Notes: generated by a model not told the origin, from the sequence alone. DNA of 55,160 nucleotides from an uncultured Bacteroidaceae bacterium (GCA_944320955.1 CALUJL010000032.1:1-55160), one strand, 5' to 3'. Shown: positions 34,509-43,872, counted from the stretch's first letter. A program made the numbers and translations.

Positions 34509-36623
34509 TTATAACAAATCCACACGCCCTTTTACTTCTTCGAGGACAGCCTTGGCTATCGAGGTCGAAACCTGCGCATAATGCGAGAAAGTCATAGAAG
34601 AAGTGGCACGGCCCGAAGTAATCGTACGCAAAGCCGTTACATAACCGAACATTTCTGCCATCGGCACATTGGCTTTCACGATACGGGCGCCCGAGCGGCT
34701 GGTCTCCATGCCCTCGACTTGCCCACGACGTTTGTTCAAGTCGCCGATCACATCACCCATATTTTCTTCCGGAGTAACGACCTCCAGCTTCATTATCGGT
34801 TCCAACAATACGGGACCGGCCTTAGCACAAGCATTCTTATACGCTTGGATAGCTGCTATTTCAAACGAAAGCTGGTCGGAGTCTACCGGATGGAAAGAGC
34901 CATCTAACAGAGTCACCTTCAGCGTATCCATGGGATAACCGGCCAAAACGCCATTCTTCATGGCAGTCTGGAAGCCTTTCTGTACGGAAGGAATAAACTC
35001 CTTGGGGATATTACCACCCTTCACCTCGTCGATAAACTGGAGAGAACCTTCAAAACCTTCATCGACAGGACCTACATTCACGATGATGTCGGCAAACTTA
35101 CCACGACCACCGGACTGCTTCTTATATACTTCGCGAAGGTTAACCGTCTTCGTGATGGCTTCCTTATACGATACCTGAGGACGACCTTGGTTACACTCTA
35201 CCTTGAACTCGCGTTTGAGACGGTCGATAATGATATCCAAGTGTAACTCGCCCATACCGGAAATCACGGTCTGCCCGGTCTGCTCGTCGGTCGATACGCG
35301 GAAAGTAGGATCTTCTTCGGCCAGTTTTGCCAAGCCCATGGACAGTTTGTCCATATCCTTCTGGGTCTTGGGTTCTACGGCAATACCAATCACCGGATCG
35401 GGGAAATCCATGGACTCCAGCACAATCGGGGCGCTCTCGTCACACAGCGTGTCACCCGTGCGGATATCCTTGAAACCTACACCGGCACCGATATCTCCGG
35501 CACTAATCACTTCCACCGGGTTCTGCTTGTTGGAGTGCATCTGGAACAGACGGGAAACACGCTCTTTCTTACCGGAACGGGTATTGAAAATATAGGAACC
35601 GGCTTCGATCTTGCCCGAATACACACGGAAGAAAGTCAGACGGCCAACATAGGGGTCAGTGGCAATCTTAAATGCCAAAGCAGCCGTCTTCTCGTCCTCC
35701 GAAGGCTTGCGGTCTTCTTCCGCACCGGTTTCCGGATTCGTGCCCACTACATTCTCCGTATCCATGGGAGAAGGCAGGAAAGCACAGATATAATCGAGCA
35801 GAGTCTGTACGCCCTTGTTCTTGAACGAAGAACCACAAAGCATCGGCACTACCGCCATCTTGATGGTCGCATTGCGCAGCGCGCGCAGGATTTCCTCTTC
35901 CGTAATCGTCGAAGGATCATCGAAGAATTTCTCCATCAGCGCGTCATCGAACTCAGCCACCTGCTCCAGCATCTTATCTCTCCACTCCTGGGCTTCGTCC
36001 AGCAGATTGGCGGGAATCTCATCCACCTCATAGTCGGCGCCCATCGTTTCGTCATGCCAGTAGATGGCTTTCATCTTGATCAAGTCGATGAGCCCCTTGA
36101 AGTTTTCCTCAGCGCCGATAGGAACCACGATGGCACAAGGATTGGCACCCAGCACTTCCCGCATCTGGCGCAGCACCTCGAAGAAGTTTGCGCCCGAGCG
36201 GTCCATCTTGTTCACATAGCCGATACGGGGAACATTATACTTGTCAGCCTGGCGCCATACGGTCTCCGACTGGGGCTCCACACCACCTACGGCGCAATAC
36301 GTAGCCACCGCGCCGTCCAATACGCGCAGGGAACGCTCCACCTCGGCCGTGAAGTCCACGTGTCCCGGAGTGTCAATCAGGTTAATCTTGTAAGTATTGC
36401 CGTTCCAGTTCCAACGAGTGGTCGTGGCGGCAGAAGTAATCGTGATACCGCGCTCCTGCTCCTGCACCATCCAGTCCATGGTAGCGGCACCGTCGTGCAC
36501 TTCACCAATCTTGTGAGTCAGGCCCGTATAGAAAAGGATACGCTCCGAGGTGGTCGTCTTACCCGCATCGATGTGAGCCATGATGCCGATATTGCGAGTG
36601 AGATGTAAGTCTTGTTTTGCCAT
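34509..36623 (-). CDS. fusA: translation elongation factor G
   Basis: 704 residues. GTPase that drives ribosomal translocation. G1 is AHIDAGKTT near 16-24, switch region [12 protein letters not shown]3 DTPGH, G4 NKMD. Domains II-V follow to full length. It stands between rpsG (8 nt upstream) and rpsJ, so the str and S10 operons are joined. Confidence 0.98.
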   Translation of the reverse strand: MAKQDLHLTRNIGIMAHIDAGKTTTSERILFYTGLTHKIGEVHDGAATMDWMVQEQERGITITSAATTTRWNWNGNTYKINLIDTPGHVDFTAEVERSLRVLDGAVATYCAVGGVEPQSETVWRQADKYNVPRIGYVNKMDRSGANFFEVLRQMREVLGANPCAIVVPIGAEENFKGLIDLIKMKAIYWHDETMGADYEVDEIPANLLDEAQEWRDKMLEQVAEFDDALMEKFFDDPSTITEEEILRALRNATIKMAVVPMLCGSSFKNKGVQTLLDYICAFLPSPMDTENVVGTNPETGAEEDRKPSEDEKTAALAFKIATDPYVGRLTFFRVYSGKIEAGSYIFNTRSGKKERVSRLFQMHSNKQNPVEVISAGDIGAGVGFKDIRTGDTLCDESAPIVLESMDFPDPVIGIAVEPKTQKDMDKLSMGLAKLAEEDPTFRVSTDEQTGQTVISGMGELHLDIIIDRLKREFKVECNQGRPQVSYKEAITKTVNLREVYKKQSGGRGKFADIIVNVGPVDEGFEGSLQFIDEVKGGNIPKEFIPSVQKGFQTAMKNGVLAGYPMDTLKVTLLDGSFHPVDSDQLSFEIAAIQAYKNACAKAGPVLLEPIMKLEVVTPEENMGDVIGDLNKRRGQVEGMETSRSGARIVKANVPMAEMFGYVTALRTITSGRATSSMTFSHYAQVSTSIAKAVLEEVKGRVDLL

Positions 36624-36631
36624 AGTTTTAT

Positions 36632-37108
36632 TTAGAATCTAAAATGAGCGAAAGCTCGGTTAGCCTCAGCCATGCGGTGCATGTCTTCCTTGCGCTTGAA
36701 TGCGCCGCCCTGCTCATTATAAGCATCCATTATCTCAGCAGCCAACTTGTCGGCCATAGTCTTCCCGCCTCTTTTGCGGGCAAAGCTGATCAGATTCTTC
36801 ATCGAAATCGACTCCTTGCGATCCGGACGGATTTCCGTAGGAACCTGGAAAGTAGCACCGCCCACACGACGGGATTTCACTTCCACCTGAGGAGTCACGT
36901 TATCCAGCGACTTCTTCCAGATTTCCAAAGCAGACTTCTCTTCGTTGGCCATCTTGTTGCCTACGATTTCGAGCGCTTTGTAGAATATCTCATAGGAGGT
37001 ATTCTTTTTTCCATCATACATCAAATGGTTTACAAACTTAGAAACCTTCTGATCGTTAAACACGGGATCCGGAAGAACGACCCGCTTTTTCGGTTTTGCT
37101 TTTCTCAT
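36632..37108 (-). CDS. rpsG: 30S ribosomal protein S7
   Basis: 158 residues. Start [17 protein letters not shown]; the [11 protein letters not shown] motif and the beta-hairpin near 75-95 are present. Primary binder of the 16S 3' domain. A 138-nt gap separates it from rpsL; I see no clear TAnnTTTG box there. Confidence 0.97.
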   Translation of the reverse strand: MRKAKPKKRVVLPDPVFNDQKVSKFVNHLMYDGKKNTSYEIFYKALEIVGNKMANEEKSALEIWKKSLDNVTPQVEVKSRRVGGATFQVPTEIRPDRKESISMKNLISFARKRGGKTMADKLAAEIMDAYNEQGGAFKRKEDMHRMAEANRAFAHFRF

Positions 37109-37246
37109 TGTTGTTTGAATTATAAATGTTTTGTTTTCGGCTGCTTCATTGTCTTCAGTCCCCCACCGGGCACTTACTCAACCATTACCGCATTCCTTCA
37201 AACAAAAACCAGTTCTTTTACCTTATATATTATATAGCGGCTCTAA

Positions 37247-37636
37247 TTATTTCTTTGCAGCCCCGGCCTTAGGACGCTTTGCCCCATATTTCGAACGGCG
37301 CTGGGTACGGTTCGACACACCGGCAGTATCCAGAGTTCCGCGCACGATATGATAGCGGACACCGGGGAGATCCTTCACACGACCACCGCGCACCAGCACG
37401 ATGGAGTGCTCCTGCAGATTGTGGCCTTCGCCCGGAATGTAAGAGTTCACCTCCTTCTGGTTGGAGAGTTTCACACGAGCCACCTTACGCATGGCCGAAT
37501 TAGGCTTTTTGGGAGTGGTTGTATACACACGCACGCAGACTCCGCGCCGCTGGGGGCAGGAATCGAGCGCGGGAGACTTGCTCTTCTCCACCAAATTAGC
37601 CCGTCCTTTACGTACTAACTGTTGAATTGTAGGCAT
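37247..37636 (-). CDS. rpsL: 30S ribosomal protein S12
   Basis: 129 residues. First gene of the joined ribosomal cluster. The decoding-site segments [17 protein letters not shown] and [12 protein letters not shown] keep lysine at the positions altered in streptomycin-resistant mutants of other bacteria, so the sequence is of the sensitive, unmutated type. The promoter lies 63-92 nt upstream. Confidence 0.97.
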   Translation of the reverse strand: MPTIQQLVRKGRANLVEKSKSPALDSCPQRRGVCVRVYTTTPKKPNSAMRKVARVKLSNQKEVNSYIPGEGHNLQEHSIVLVRGGRVKDLPGVRYHIVRGTLDTAGVSNRTQRRSKYGAKRPKAGAAKK

Positions 37637-37698
37637 TTTGCTTTTCTTTTTATGTTATATTTTTGTTTATATATTATTTCACCATACATTTTGGGCTG

Positions 37699-37728
37699 CA
37701 AAATTACGAAGATTCTTTGGAAAAGCAA
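37699..37728 (-). promoter_or_regulatory. main promoter of the str-S10-spc-alpha ribosomal cluster
   Basis: On the minus strand TTG (37726-37728), 19-nt spacer, TAATTTTG (37699-37706). This is an excellent Bacteroidetes housekeeping promoter, with a leader of roughly 55 nt before rpsL. Just upstream is a perfect 10-bp inverted repeat (GGGCTTTTTT at 37739-37748 with its complement at 37762-37771). Confidence 0.8.
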
Positions 37729-37783
37729 TGCACGGGGCGGGCTTTTTTCTTCATTTCCAATAAAAAAGCCCTCGTGCGGGCCG

Positions 37784-37822
37784 AAAAAAGCGGAACCGGA
37801 CTCTTCCGAGACCGGCTCCGCT
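37784..37822 (-). terminator. terminator after the DUF3467 gene
   Basis: Minus-strand hairpin of AGCGG-type arms (37789-37799 with 37812-37822, one mismatch) and an inner CTC/GAG stem, followed by six T (37784-37789). It separates the DUF3467 gene from the ribosomal promoter. Confidence 0.8.
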
Positions 37823-37847
37823 CTCCTTTTCTTTTAGAGCATGAAAA

Positions 37848-38162
37848 TCAGGCCTCACCGCTCACTCCGGGAAAAGAGGCGATATACGTACCCTTTTCCA
37901 TCTCTATCTTCCCGTTTTTCTCCTCATACTTGCGTATGTTGTCCTGCAGGGCATAGAGCAAACGTTTGGTATGCTCGGGGGTAAGGATGACGCGGCTCTT
38001 CACCGTCCCTTTAGGCACTCCGGGCATGATGCGGATAAAGTCGAGGATAAACTCACTGGTCGAGTGGGTAATCATGGCCAGGTTGGCATAAGTGCCCTGG
38101 GCCACGTCGGCAGGCAGTTCGATCTGCATCTGCCCTTCTTGTGGATTTTTAGGTTCTGACAT
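37848..38162 (-). CDS. DUF3467 domain protein
   Basis: 104 residues, cytosolic, function unknown. Core: LPADVAQGTYANLAMITHST, EFILDFIRIMPG, RVILTPEHTKRLLYALQDNI, the pattern of the DUF3467 family widespread in Bacteroidales. I start it at the ATG at 38162, preceded by AAAGGAA, because the longer in-frame extension to 38285 would run through the promoter. Monocistronic with its own promoter and terminator. Confidence 0.85.
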   Translation of the reverse strand: MSEPKNPQEGQMQIELPADVAQGTYANLAMITHSTSEFILDFIRIMPGVPKGTVKSRVILTPEHTKRLLYALQDNIRKYEEKNGKIEMEKGTYIASFPGVSGEA

Positions 38163-38254
38163 AAATTCCTTTTCTTGTTGAGTAATAAATTCCTTTTCAT
38201 TTCCGCCTCCCCACACCTTATTATATACAGGCACAGTCGGCAGATTTCCACAAG

Positions 38255-38285
38255 CAAAGGTAAGAAGATTCGGCCAATACGGCAA
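38255..38285 (-). promoter_or_regulatory. promoter of the DUF3467 gene
   Basis: Minus strand: TTG (38283-38285), 20-nt spacer, TACCTTTG (38255-38262). Leader about 85 nt. The gap 38163-38552 otherwise holds repeat copy B, a GC-rich hairpin and the outer-membrane protein promoter box; I see no gene. Confidence 0.7.
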
Positions 38286-38329
38286 CTGCCCAAGAGAAAT
38301 ATTACCCCCTACCCTACTCAGGATACGAC

Positions 38330-38416
38330 AAAAAGCGGCAGGGCTTTTTCCAAAAAGGTGCAGAGGTTTCCGGAAAAAGCGGCAGGGCTTTCGGCCGAAA
38401 GTGGCAGCGCGAAAAA
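38330..38416. repeat. dispersed palindromic intergenic repeat, copy B
   Basis: Four quasi-tandem units such as AAAAAGCGGCAGGGCTTT and GGCCGAAAGTGGCAGCGC, spaced about 22 nt, between divergent genes. Same family as copies A and C-G. Confidence 0.6.
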
Positions 38417-38418
38417 GG

Positions 38419-38454
38419 GCGCCTTGCCCGTCTCGCCCCGACGGGCAGGGGCGC
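38419..38454. other. GC-rich stem-loop upstream of the outer-membrane protein gene
   Basis: GCGCC-TT-GCCCGTC (38419-38432) pairs with GACGGGC-AGG-GGCGC (38440-38454). No T-run follows; function unclear. Confidence 0.5.
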
Positions 38455-38512
38455 TTTAGGGCAATTTGTGAAGAAAAACGAGCCGCACGAGCGCGCGAAG
38501 AGAGAAAAAAGC

Positions 38513-38520
38513 TATCTTTG
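38513..38520 (+). promoter_or_regulatory. -7 promoter box of the outer-membrane protein gene
   Basis: TATCTTTG fits TAnnTTTG, 33 nt before the ATG at 38553, giving a leader of about 25 nt. No TTG is present at the usual distance upstream. Confidence 0.55.
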
Positions 38521-38552
38521 TCCCCAAATAACCCACTAACGAATATCGAGAC

Positions 38553-39194
38553 ATGAAGAAATTCTTTTTTGCATTCGTGGCAGCGTTCGCCCTGCTCTTC
38601 GCCGCCACTCCCGCCCAGGCCCAGCTGAAGTGGGGCCTGAAAGGCGGTCTGAATCTGACCAATCCCTCGCTCGACTGGGAGGGTGGAAGCCTGAAAAGTA
38701 AGGCCGGATGGTTCATCGGGCCGATGGCCGAGTTTACGATTCCCATTGTCGGCTTAGGCGTCGACGGAGCCATCATGTACTCCCAGGCCGACAGCAAGCT
38801 GGAAATTGCCGACGAAGGCAGCGCCACGGTGAAACAGAAGTACATCGACATCCCCATCAACCTGAAGTACTCCATCGGACTGGGCAGCATGGCCGCCGTA
38901 TTCGTGGCCGCCGGCCCGCAATTCTCCTTCAATATCAGCGGCGACTCCTTCAAGGACGCCGTGGAAAAGGTCTACAACAGCACCATAGGCGATGAAGGAA
39001 AAGTGGAAAACGAGACGTTCCAGACCTCGCTCAACGTGGGCCTCGGCGTGAAACTGCTGAGCAAACTCCAGATTTACGGCGGGTACAACTTTGCCCTGAC
39101 CGACGGCTTCAGCATCAAGAGCGCCACAGACCAGGTATTCAACGGAGCCGGTAAGAACAATATGTGGAAGGTCTCCGTGGCTTATCTCTTCTAA
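38553..39194 (+). CDS. outer-membrane beta-barrel protein
   Basis: 213 residues. Signal peptide with AlaxAla cleavage (ATPAQA, about 1-23), then alternating amphipathic strands (LKWGLKGGLNLTNPS, GWFIGPMAEFTIPIVGLGVDGAIMY, LNVGLGVKLLSKLQIYGGYNF) and a C-terminal aromatic end WKVSVAYLF recognised by the BAM machinery. Belongs to the small eight- to ten-strand barrels (PorT/OmpX-like) common in Bacteroidales; substrate or role unknown. Confidence 0.85.
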   Translation: MKKFFFAFVAAFALLFAATPAQAQLKWGLKGGLNLTNPSLDWEGGSLKSKAGWFIGPMAEFTIPIVGLGVDGAIMYSQADSKLEIADEGSATVKQKYIDIPINLKYSIGLGSMAAVFVAAGPQFSFNISGDSFKDAVEKVYNSTIGDEGKVENETFQTSLNVGLGVKLLSKLQIYGGYNFALTDGFSIKSATDQVFNGAGKNNMWKVSVAYLF

Positions 39195-39218
39195 GCCGTA
39201 CCCCATTTTCCCCCATCG

Positions 39219-39272
39219 ATCCCTGAAAAGCAGCCACGGGGCCATCCCGCGCCCGGACAGCTTTTCAGGGAT
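39219..39272 (+). other. 13-bp perfect inverted repeat between the outer-membrane protein gene and priA
   Basis: ATCCCTGAAAAGC (39219-39231) and its exact complement (39260-39272) enclose a 28-nt loop that has its own GGG/CCC stem. No T-run follows. It may end the outer-membrane protein transcript or act in the priA leader. Confidence 0.55.
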
Positions 39273-39308
39273 TGGCGTATCCCCCAAGCGAAAAACGCCC
39301 TGTCCCCC

Positions 39309-41630
39309 ATGCGCTACGCAGAGCTGATCCTCCCCATCCCCCTGCCAGGATACTTCACCTACAGCATCCCCCCCTCACTCGAAGGGCGGGTGCAACCGGG
39401 CGTGCGCGCCGTAGTGCCTTTCGGGAAACAAAAGTACTACACCGGCATCGTGCGGCGGCTCACGGACACGCCCCCCGAGGGCATTGAAATCAAGCCCCTT
39501 GCCGACGTGACCGACGCGCTCCCCGTCGTGACCGAAGTGCAGCTGCGCCACTGGGAATGGATGGCCGACTACTACCTTTGCAGCATAGGAGACGTGATGA
39601 AGGCCGCCCTCCCCGCCGGAATGAGGCCCGAAGGCAGCCGCAAGGAGGGCCTCCGCCAGAATTACCGCCCGCTCACCGAGACATTCGTCCGCCTCAATCC
39701 CGCCCTCCTCGAAGAAGAAAGCCGCCTCCACGAAGCCCTCGACAGCCTGAAGCGGGCCGGCAAACAGCGCGAAGCCCTCCTCCGCTTCCTGGAAGAGGCC
39801 GGGCTCACACCGGAAAGCACCGCCGCTTTCTCCGAAAAGGGTCCCGGAAAAGGGGAAAAAGTGCCCCCGCTCGCCCCCCTACCCCGCAGCGCGGTACAGA
39901 AATGGACCTCGCCTGCCGTCTTCGCGGCCCTCGCCAAGCGCGGTTTCCTCCAGTGCTTCGAACAAGAGACGGGCCGCCTCGACACTACCCCACACGCCAC
40001 ACTCCCGCCCCACGAGCTCAACCCCGCCCAGCAAACAGCGCTCGACAGCCTGAAAGCCCAGTTCCGCGAGCGGGACATCTGCCTGCTCCACGGCGTCACG
40101 GCCAGCGGGAAGACCGAAATCTACATCCGCCTCATCGCCGAGACCCTGCGCGCCGGACACCAGGTGCTCTACTTCCTGCCCGAAATAGCCCTCACCACCC
40201 AGCTCACCGAGCGCCTACGCGCCATCTTCGGCAGCGCCCTCGGCGTCTACCACTCGCAATATCCCGACGAGGTGCGGGTCGAAATCTGGCAGAAGCAGCT
40301 CGGCCCCGCGCCCTACCCGCTCGTCCTCGGCGCGCGCTCGGCCCTCTTCCTGCCGTTCCGCAGGCTGGGGCTGGTCATCGTAGACGAAGAACACGAAAAC
40401 AGCTACAAGCAGTTCGACCCCGCCCCGCGCTACCACGCCCGCAACGCAGCCCTCCAGCTGGCCGCCTACAGCGGAGCCAAGGTCTTGCTCGGCAGCGCCA
40501 CGCCCTCCATCGAGAGCTTCCGCCTGGCCCGGGAAGGCCGCTACGGCTTTGCGGAGCTGAAGACCCGCTACAGCCGGGTGGAGATGCCCGCCGTCCGCGC
40601 CGTCGACACCCGCGAGCTGCGGCGCAAGAAACTGATGGACGGCCACTTCTCCCCGCCCCTGCTGGAGGCCATAGGGAAAACACTGGCACAAGGCGAACAA
40701 GTACTCCTCTTCCAAAACCGCCGCGGCTTCGCCCCGATGCTCGAATGCAACGCCTGCGGATGGGTGCCCCGCTGCAAAAACTGCGACGTGAGCCTCACCC
40801 TCCACAAAGCCACCGGCCGGCTCGTCTGCCACTACTGCGGATATTCCGAACCCGTGCCCGCCCTCTGCCCCTCCTGCGGCAGCAAGGCGATACGCCCGCG
40901 GGGGCTGGGCACCGAGCGCGTGGAAGACGAGATAGCCCTCCGCTTCCCCCGCGCCCGGGTGGCCCGCATGGACACCGACACGGCCCATACGCGCCGCCAG
41001 TACGAACAGCTGCTTTCCGCCTTCAGCCGCGGGGAAATCGACATACTCATAGGCACCCAGATGATTTCCAAGGGCCTGGATTTCGAACACGTGCGCACCG
41101 TGGGCATCCTCGACGCAGACACCATGCTGAACTACCCGGACTTCCGCGCACACGAGCGGGCCTTCCAGCTGATGGCGCAGGTGGCCGGGCGGGCGGGCCG
41201 CCGCAAAGAGCGGGGGGAGGTCCTCATCCAGACACGGGATGCAGCCCACCCCGTCATCCGGCAAGTACTTTCCGGCGATTACGAAGCGCTCTACGCCACC
41301 CAGCTGCAGGAACGCGCGCTCTTCCGCTACCCGCCGTTCTACCGCCTTGTCTATCTTTTCGTCAAGCACCGCGACCCGGCCGTCTGCCATGCCGCTTCGG
41401 CCCACATCGGCAGCCTCCTGCGCAGCTACCTCGGCAGCCGCGTGAGCGGACCGCTGGACCCGGTGGTGGCCCGCGTGCAGCGGCTGCACATACGGCAGGT
41501 GGTCATCAAGCTCGAACACGGACTTTCGCCCCGCAAGGTGCGCGAACTGCTCCGTTACGCCCTGGGCGAACTGCAGAGCCACCCGGAGTTCCGCTCCGCC
41601 ACCGTCTACTTCGATGTCGACCCGCTGTAG
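39309..41630 (+). CDS. priA: primosomal protein N', replication restart helicase
   Basis: 773 residues. PriA recognises stalled forks and reloads the replicative helicase. Seen: N-terminal 3'-DNA-binding domain; Walker A VTASGKTE near 263-270; DEEHENSYKQ near 358; the zinc-binding segment near 479-528 with CNACGWVPRCKNCD and CHYCG, CPSCGS (eight Cys); helicase motif with IGTQMISKGLDF and QVAGRAGR. Full length, GC-rich. Its start lies 114 nt after the preceding stop codon; no strong promoter box is visible in between, so it may be read from upstream. Confidence 0.96.
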   Translation: MRYAELILPIPLPGYFTYSIPPSLEGRVQPGVRAVVPFGKQKYYTGIVRRLTDTPPEGIEIKPLADVTDALPVVTEVQLRHWEWMADYYLCSIGDVMKAALPAGMRPEGSRKEGLRQNYRPLTETFVRLNPALLEEESRLHEALDSLKRAGKQREALLRFLEEAGLTPESTAAFSEKGPGKGEKVPPLAPLPRSAVQKWTSPAVFAALAKRGFLQCFEQETGRLDTTPHATLPPHELNPAQQTALDSLKAQFRERDICLLHGVTASGKTEIYIRLIAETLRAGHQVLYFLPEIALTTQLTERLRAIFGSALGVYHSQYPDEVRVEIWQKQLGPAPYPLVLGARSALFLPFRRLGLVIVDEEHENSYKQFDPAPRYHARNAALQLAAYSGAKVLLGSATPSIESFRLAREGRYGFAELKTRYSRVEMPAVRAVDTRELRRKKLMDGHFSPPLLEAIGKTLAQGEQVLLFQNRRGFAPMLECNACGWVPRCKNCDVSLTLHKATGRLVCHYCGYSEPVPALCPSCGSKAIRPRGLGTERVEDEIALRFPRARVARMDTDTAHTRRQYEQLLSAFSRGEIDILIGTQMISKGLDFEHVRTVGILDADTMLNYPDFRAHERAFQLMAQVAGRAGRRKERGEVLIQTRDAAHPVIRQVLSGDYEALYATQLQERALFRYPPFYRLVYLFVKHRDPAVCHAASAHIGSLLRSYLGSRVSGPLDPVVARVQRLHIRQVVIKLEHGLSPRKVRELLRYALGELQSHPEFRSATVYFDVDPL

Positions 41631-41649
41631 CCCTCCGGCCCGGCAGAGC

Positions 41650-41750
41650 AGGGGAAAAGGGGAAAAGCGCTGCCGCTTTCCGGGACTACCGGCAGCGCTT
41701 TTCCCGAAAACATGCAGGACTTTTCTCAGAAAGTGCAGGCACTTTCTCCC
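41650..41750. repeat. dispersed palindromic intergenic repeat, copy C
   Basis: About four units downstream of priA, with themes AAAAGCGCTGCCG, GGCAGCGCTTTTCCCG and AAAGTGCAGGCACTTT. Includes the terminator hairpin at 41660-41705. Confidence 0.6.
41660..41705 (+). terminator. terminator hairpin after priA, built from repeat units
   Basis: GGGAAAAGCGCTGCCG (41660-41675) and its perfect complement (41690-41705) form a 16-bp stem with a 14-nt loop. The T4 run is within the 3' arm. Confidence 0.7.
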
Positions 41751-41800
41751 GTCCGGAGCACATTTTTGGGCAAAAAAGCCTTAATTTCTCCGCCGGGGGC

Positions 41801-41831
41801 TTGCTTCTTCCGGAAAAAGGACTTATCTTTG
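41801..41831 (+). promoter_or_regulatory. orphan promoter upstream of a candidate small RNA
   Basis: TTG (41801-41803), 20-nt spacer, TATCTTTG (41824-41831). A close match to the local consensus, yet no protein gene follows on this strand before 44280. Confidence 0.7.
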
Positions 41832-41837
41832 TGTGCA

Positions 41838-41921
41838 CAAAAAGAAAGAATAGTTTCATAATTGTTTTGATTTGGTTAGATAAACTGCAGCCTGTCCGCG
41901 ACGGATCGGCTGCTTTTTTTT
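41838..41921 (+). ncRNA. candidate small RNA, about 85 nt
   Basis: Begins at the predicted start point of the orphan promoter and ends at a textbook terminator: GCAGCC (41887-41892) with GGCTGC (41908-41913), an inner GTCCG/CGGAT stem with a CGA loop, then eight T (41914-41921). The first 45 nt are A/U-rich and unstructured, which suits a regulatory RNA that pairs with targets. No start codon with a plausible coding frame lies between. I do not recognise an RNA family. A leader peptide with attenuator is excluded because no gene follows on this strand. The gap 41631-42088 holds this element, repeat C and the terminator of the opposite gene. Confidence 0.55.
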
Positions 41922-41989
41922 ATGCCCCTCCCTTAGAGAAGTCCTCCGGCAGCCTGCCGGAAGCCATCTTCCGCCACCCGCCGGAACAG

Positions 41990-42024
41990 AAAAAGAGCTG
42001 CCCCCGCCCTGCGGGAACAGCTCT
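41990..42024 (-). terminator. terminator after the 1-pyrroline-5-carboxylate dehydrogenase gene
   Basis: Minus strand: AGAGCTG (42018-42024) with CAGCTCT (41994-42000) around a GC-rich 17-nt loop, followed by TTTT (41990-41993). 65 nt past the stop codon. Confidence 0.75.
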
Positions 42025-42088
42025 GTGATTCATTGCTACCAGGTCAGAAAAATTCCGGAAACACCGGCTCTTCTGCTGAAACGGCTGC

Positions 42089-43720
42089 TTACTTCTCGCC
42101 CAAGAAGGGGTAGCCGTAGGTCGTAGGCGGCACGAAAGTTTCCTTTACGCAGCGCGGATTCGTCCAACGGATGAGATTGAGCGGGCCGCCGGCCTTGTCG
42201 TTCGTCCCGCTGGCACGGCTTCCGCCGAAAGGCTGCTGGGCAATGACGGCACCCGTGGGCTTGTCGTTGATGTAGAAGTTGCCTGCGGCGTAGCGCAGTT
42301 TGTTCTGCGCAAGCTCGATGGCGTAGCGGTCGGTGGAGAAAATCGAGCCGGTCAATCCGTAAGGAGAGGTCTGGTCGCAGAGCTCGAGCGTCTCTTCGTA
42401 TTTCGCATCGTCGTAGACAAAGATGGTAATCACCGGGCCGAAAATTTCCTCGACCATCGACTTGAACTTCGGATCGGTAGTCAGGATGACCGTAGGCTCT
42501 ACGAAGTAGCCCACGCTCTTGTCGCAATTTCCGCCGAAGACTATCTCGGCATCGGGAGAGGCCTTCGCATAGTCGATATAGCTCTTGATGTTGTCGAAAG
42601 AAGCCTCGTCGATCACGGCATTCACGAAGTTCGAGAAGTCCTGCACGTCGCCCATCTTCACGTCCTTCAGCATGTCGCCCACCATTTCCTTGATGGCCGG
42701 CCAGAGGGAAGCGGGTATGTAAGCGCGCGATCCTGCCGAGCATTTCTGTCCCTGGTACTCGAAAGCGCCGCGCACGATGGCGGTGGCCACTTCGGGAACC
42801 GTAGCCGAGGGATGCACGAAGATGAAGTTCTTTCCGCCCGTCTCGCCCACAATCTTCGGATAGGAGCGGTACTTCTCCAGATTCTGCCCCATCTGGCGCC
42901 AGATGGCGTTGAAGGTTGCGGTAGAACCGGTAAAGTGGAATCCGGCCAGGTCGGGGCTTTCGGTGACAACCTTGCCGATTACGCTGCCTTTGCCCGGGAT
43001 AAAGTTGACAACACCGTCGGGAAGCCCGGCTTCCTTGAAGATCTTCATCAGGAGATAGTTGGAGAGAATGGCCGTAGTGGAGGGCTTCCAGACAGCTACG
43101 TTACCCATCATTGCCGGAGCCATGTTGAGGTTGCTGGCAATGGAGGTAAAGTTAAACGGAGTCAGCGAGAAGACAAATCCCTCCAGCGCCCGGTAATCCA
43201 TCCGGTTGAGCGTGCCGGTTTCGGAATAGGGCTGGTCGGCATAGACCTGGCTGGCGTAGAAAGTGCTGTAGCGCAGGAAGTCTATCAGTTCGCACGGAGC
43301 GTCGATTTCTGCCTGGAAGGGGTTTTTGCTCTGTCCGAGCATGACGCTTGCATTCACCAGGTAGCGGTATTTTGTAGAGATGAGCTCCGCCACGCGCAAC
43401 ATGACGCTGGCGCGCTCCGTAAAGGGCAGGTCGCTCCACTCTTGCCTTGCCTTGAGGGCGGCGTCGATGGCCATCTGCACCTCTTTCGGGCCGGCTTTGT
43501 GGTACGTGGCCAGCACGTGCTGGTGGTCGTGGGGCATGACTACGTTGCCCGTGTCGCCGGTCCGCACTTCCTGGCCGCCGATTACGAGAGGAATGTCGAG
43601 CACTTCCGAAGAAACCTGCTTGAGGGCAGCTTTCAGTTCGGCTTTCTCCTTACTCCCCGGAGCATAGGATTTCACCGGCTCGTTGATGGGTTTCGGGAAA
43701 GAATAAATCGCGTTATTCAT
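42089..43720 (-). CDS. pruA: L-glutamate gamma-semialdehyde (1-pyrroline-5-carboxylate) dehydrogenase
   Basis: 543 residues. NAD-dependent oxidation of glutamate semialdehyde to glutamate, the last step of proline and ornithine breakdown. Catalytic Cys327 in YQGQKCSAGSRAY, general-base Glu293 in VGETGGKNF, and the cofactor loop FTGSTATFNAIW (263-274) are present; the length fits the single-function ALDH4-type enzyme. I start at 43720 (MNNAIYSFPK) because the in-frame extension to 43843 runs into the promoter. Stands alone, with its own promoter and terminator; no proline dehydrogenase gene is adjacent. Confidence 0.93.
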   Translation of the reverse strand: MNNAIYSFPKPINEPVKSYAPGSKEKAELKAALKQVSSEVLDIPLVIGGQEVRTGDTGNVVMPHDHQHVLATYHKAGPKEVQMAIDAALKARQEWSDLPFTERASVMLRVAELISTKYRYLVNASVMLGQSKNPFQAEIDAPCELIDFLRYSTFYASQVYADQPYSETGTLNRMDYRALEGFVFSLTPFNFTSIASNLNMAPAMMGNVAVWKPSTTAILSNYLLMKIFKEAGLPDGVVNFIPGKGSVIGKVVTESPDLAGFHFTGSTATFNAIWRQMGQNLEKYRSYPKIVGETGGKNFIFVHPSATVPEVATAIVRGAFEYQGQKCSAGSRAYIPASLWPAIKEMVGDMLKDVKMGDVQDFSNFVNAVIDEASFDNIKSYIDYAKASPDAEIVFGGNCDKSVGYFVEPTVILTTDPKFKSMVEEIFGPVITIFVYDDAKYEETLELCDQTSPYGLTGSIFSTDRYAIELAQNKLRYAAGNFYINDKPTGAVIAQQPFGGSRASGTNDKAGGPLNLIRWTNPRCVKETFVPPTTYGYPFLGEK

Positions 43721-43840
43721 AAGAGAAGTAGTATGTATTAATAAAAGGTATGTTTTCCGTTCGTTCTGCCTGCCGCCGGCGGGAAAAAAGCAGCCCCGCA
43801 CGTCGGCGGCGCCATCGGCCTTCCCCCGTTTTGGCAGCCC

Positions 43841-43872
43841 CAAATGTACGCGGATTCTTCGTCTTATCCAAA
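43841..43872 (-). promoter_or_regulatory. promoter of pruA
   Basis: Minus strand: TTTG (43869-43872), 20-nt spacer, TACATTTG (43841-43848). Leader about 115 nt. Confidence 0.75.

Noticed and set aside
39557-42028. 823-residue Arg/Pro-rich open frame overlapping priA
   Set aside because: It is the +1-shifted shadow of a GC-rich gene; priA in the other frame has all helicase and zinc motifs, and the long frame has none.
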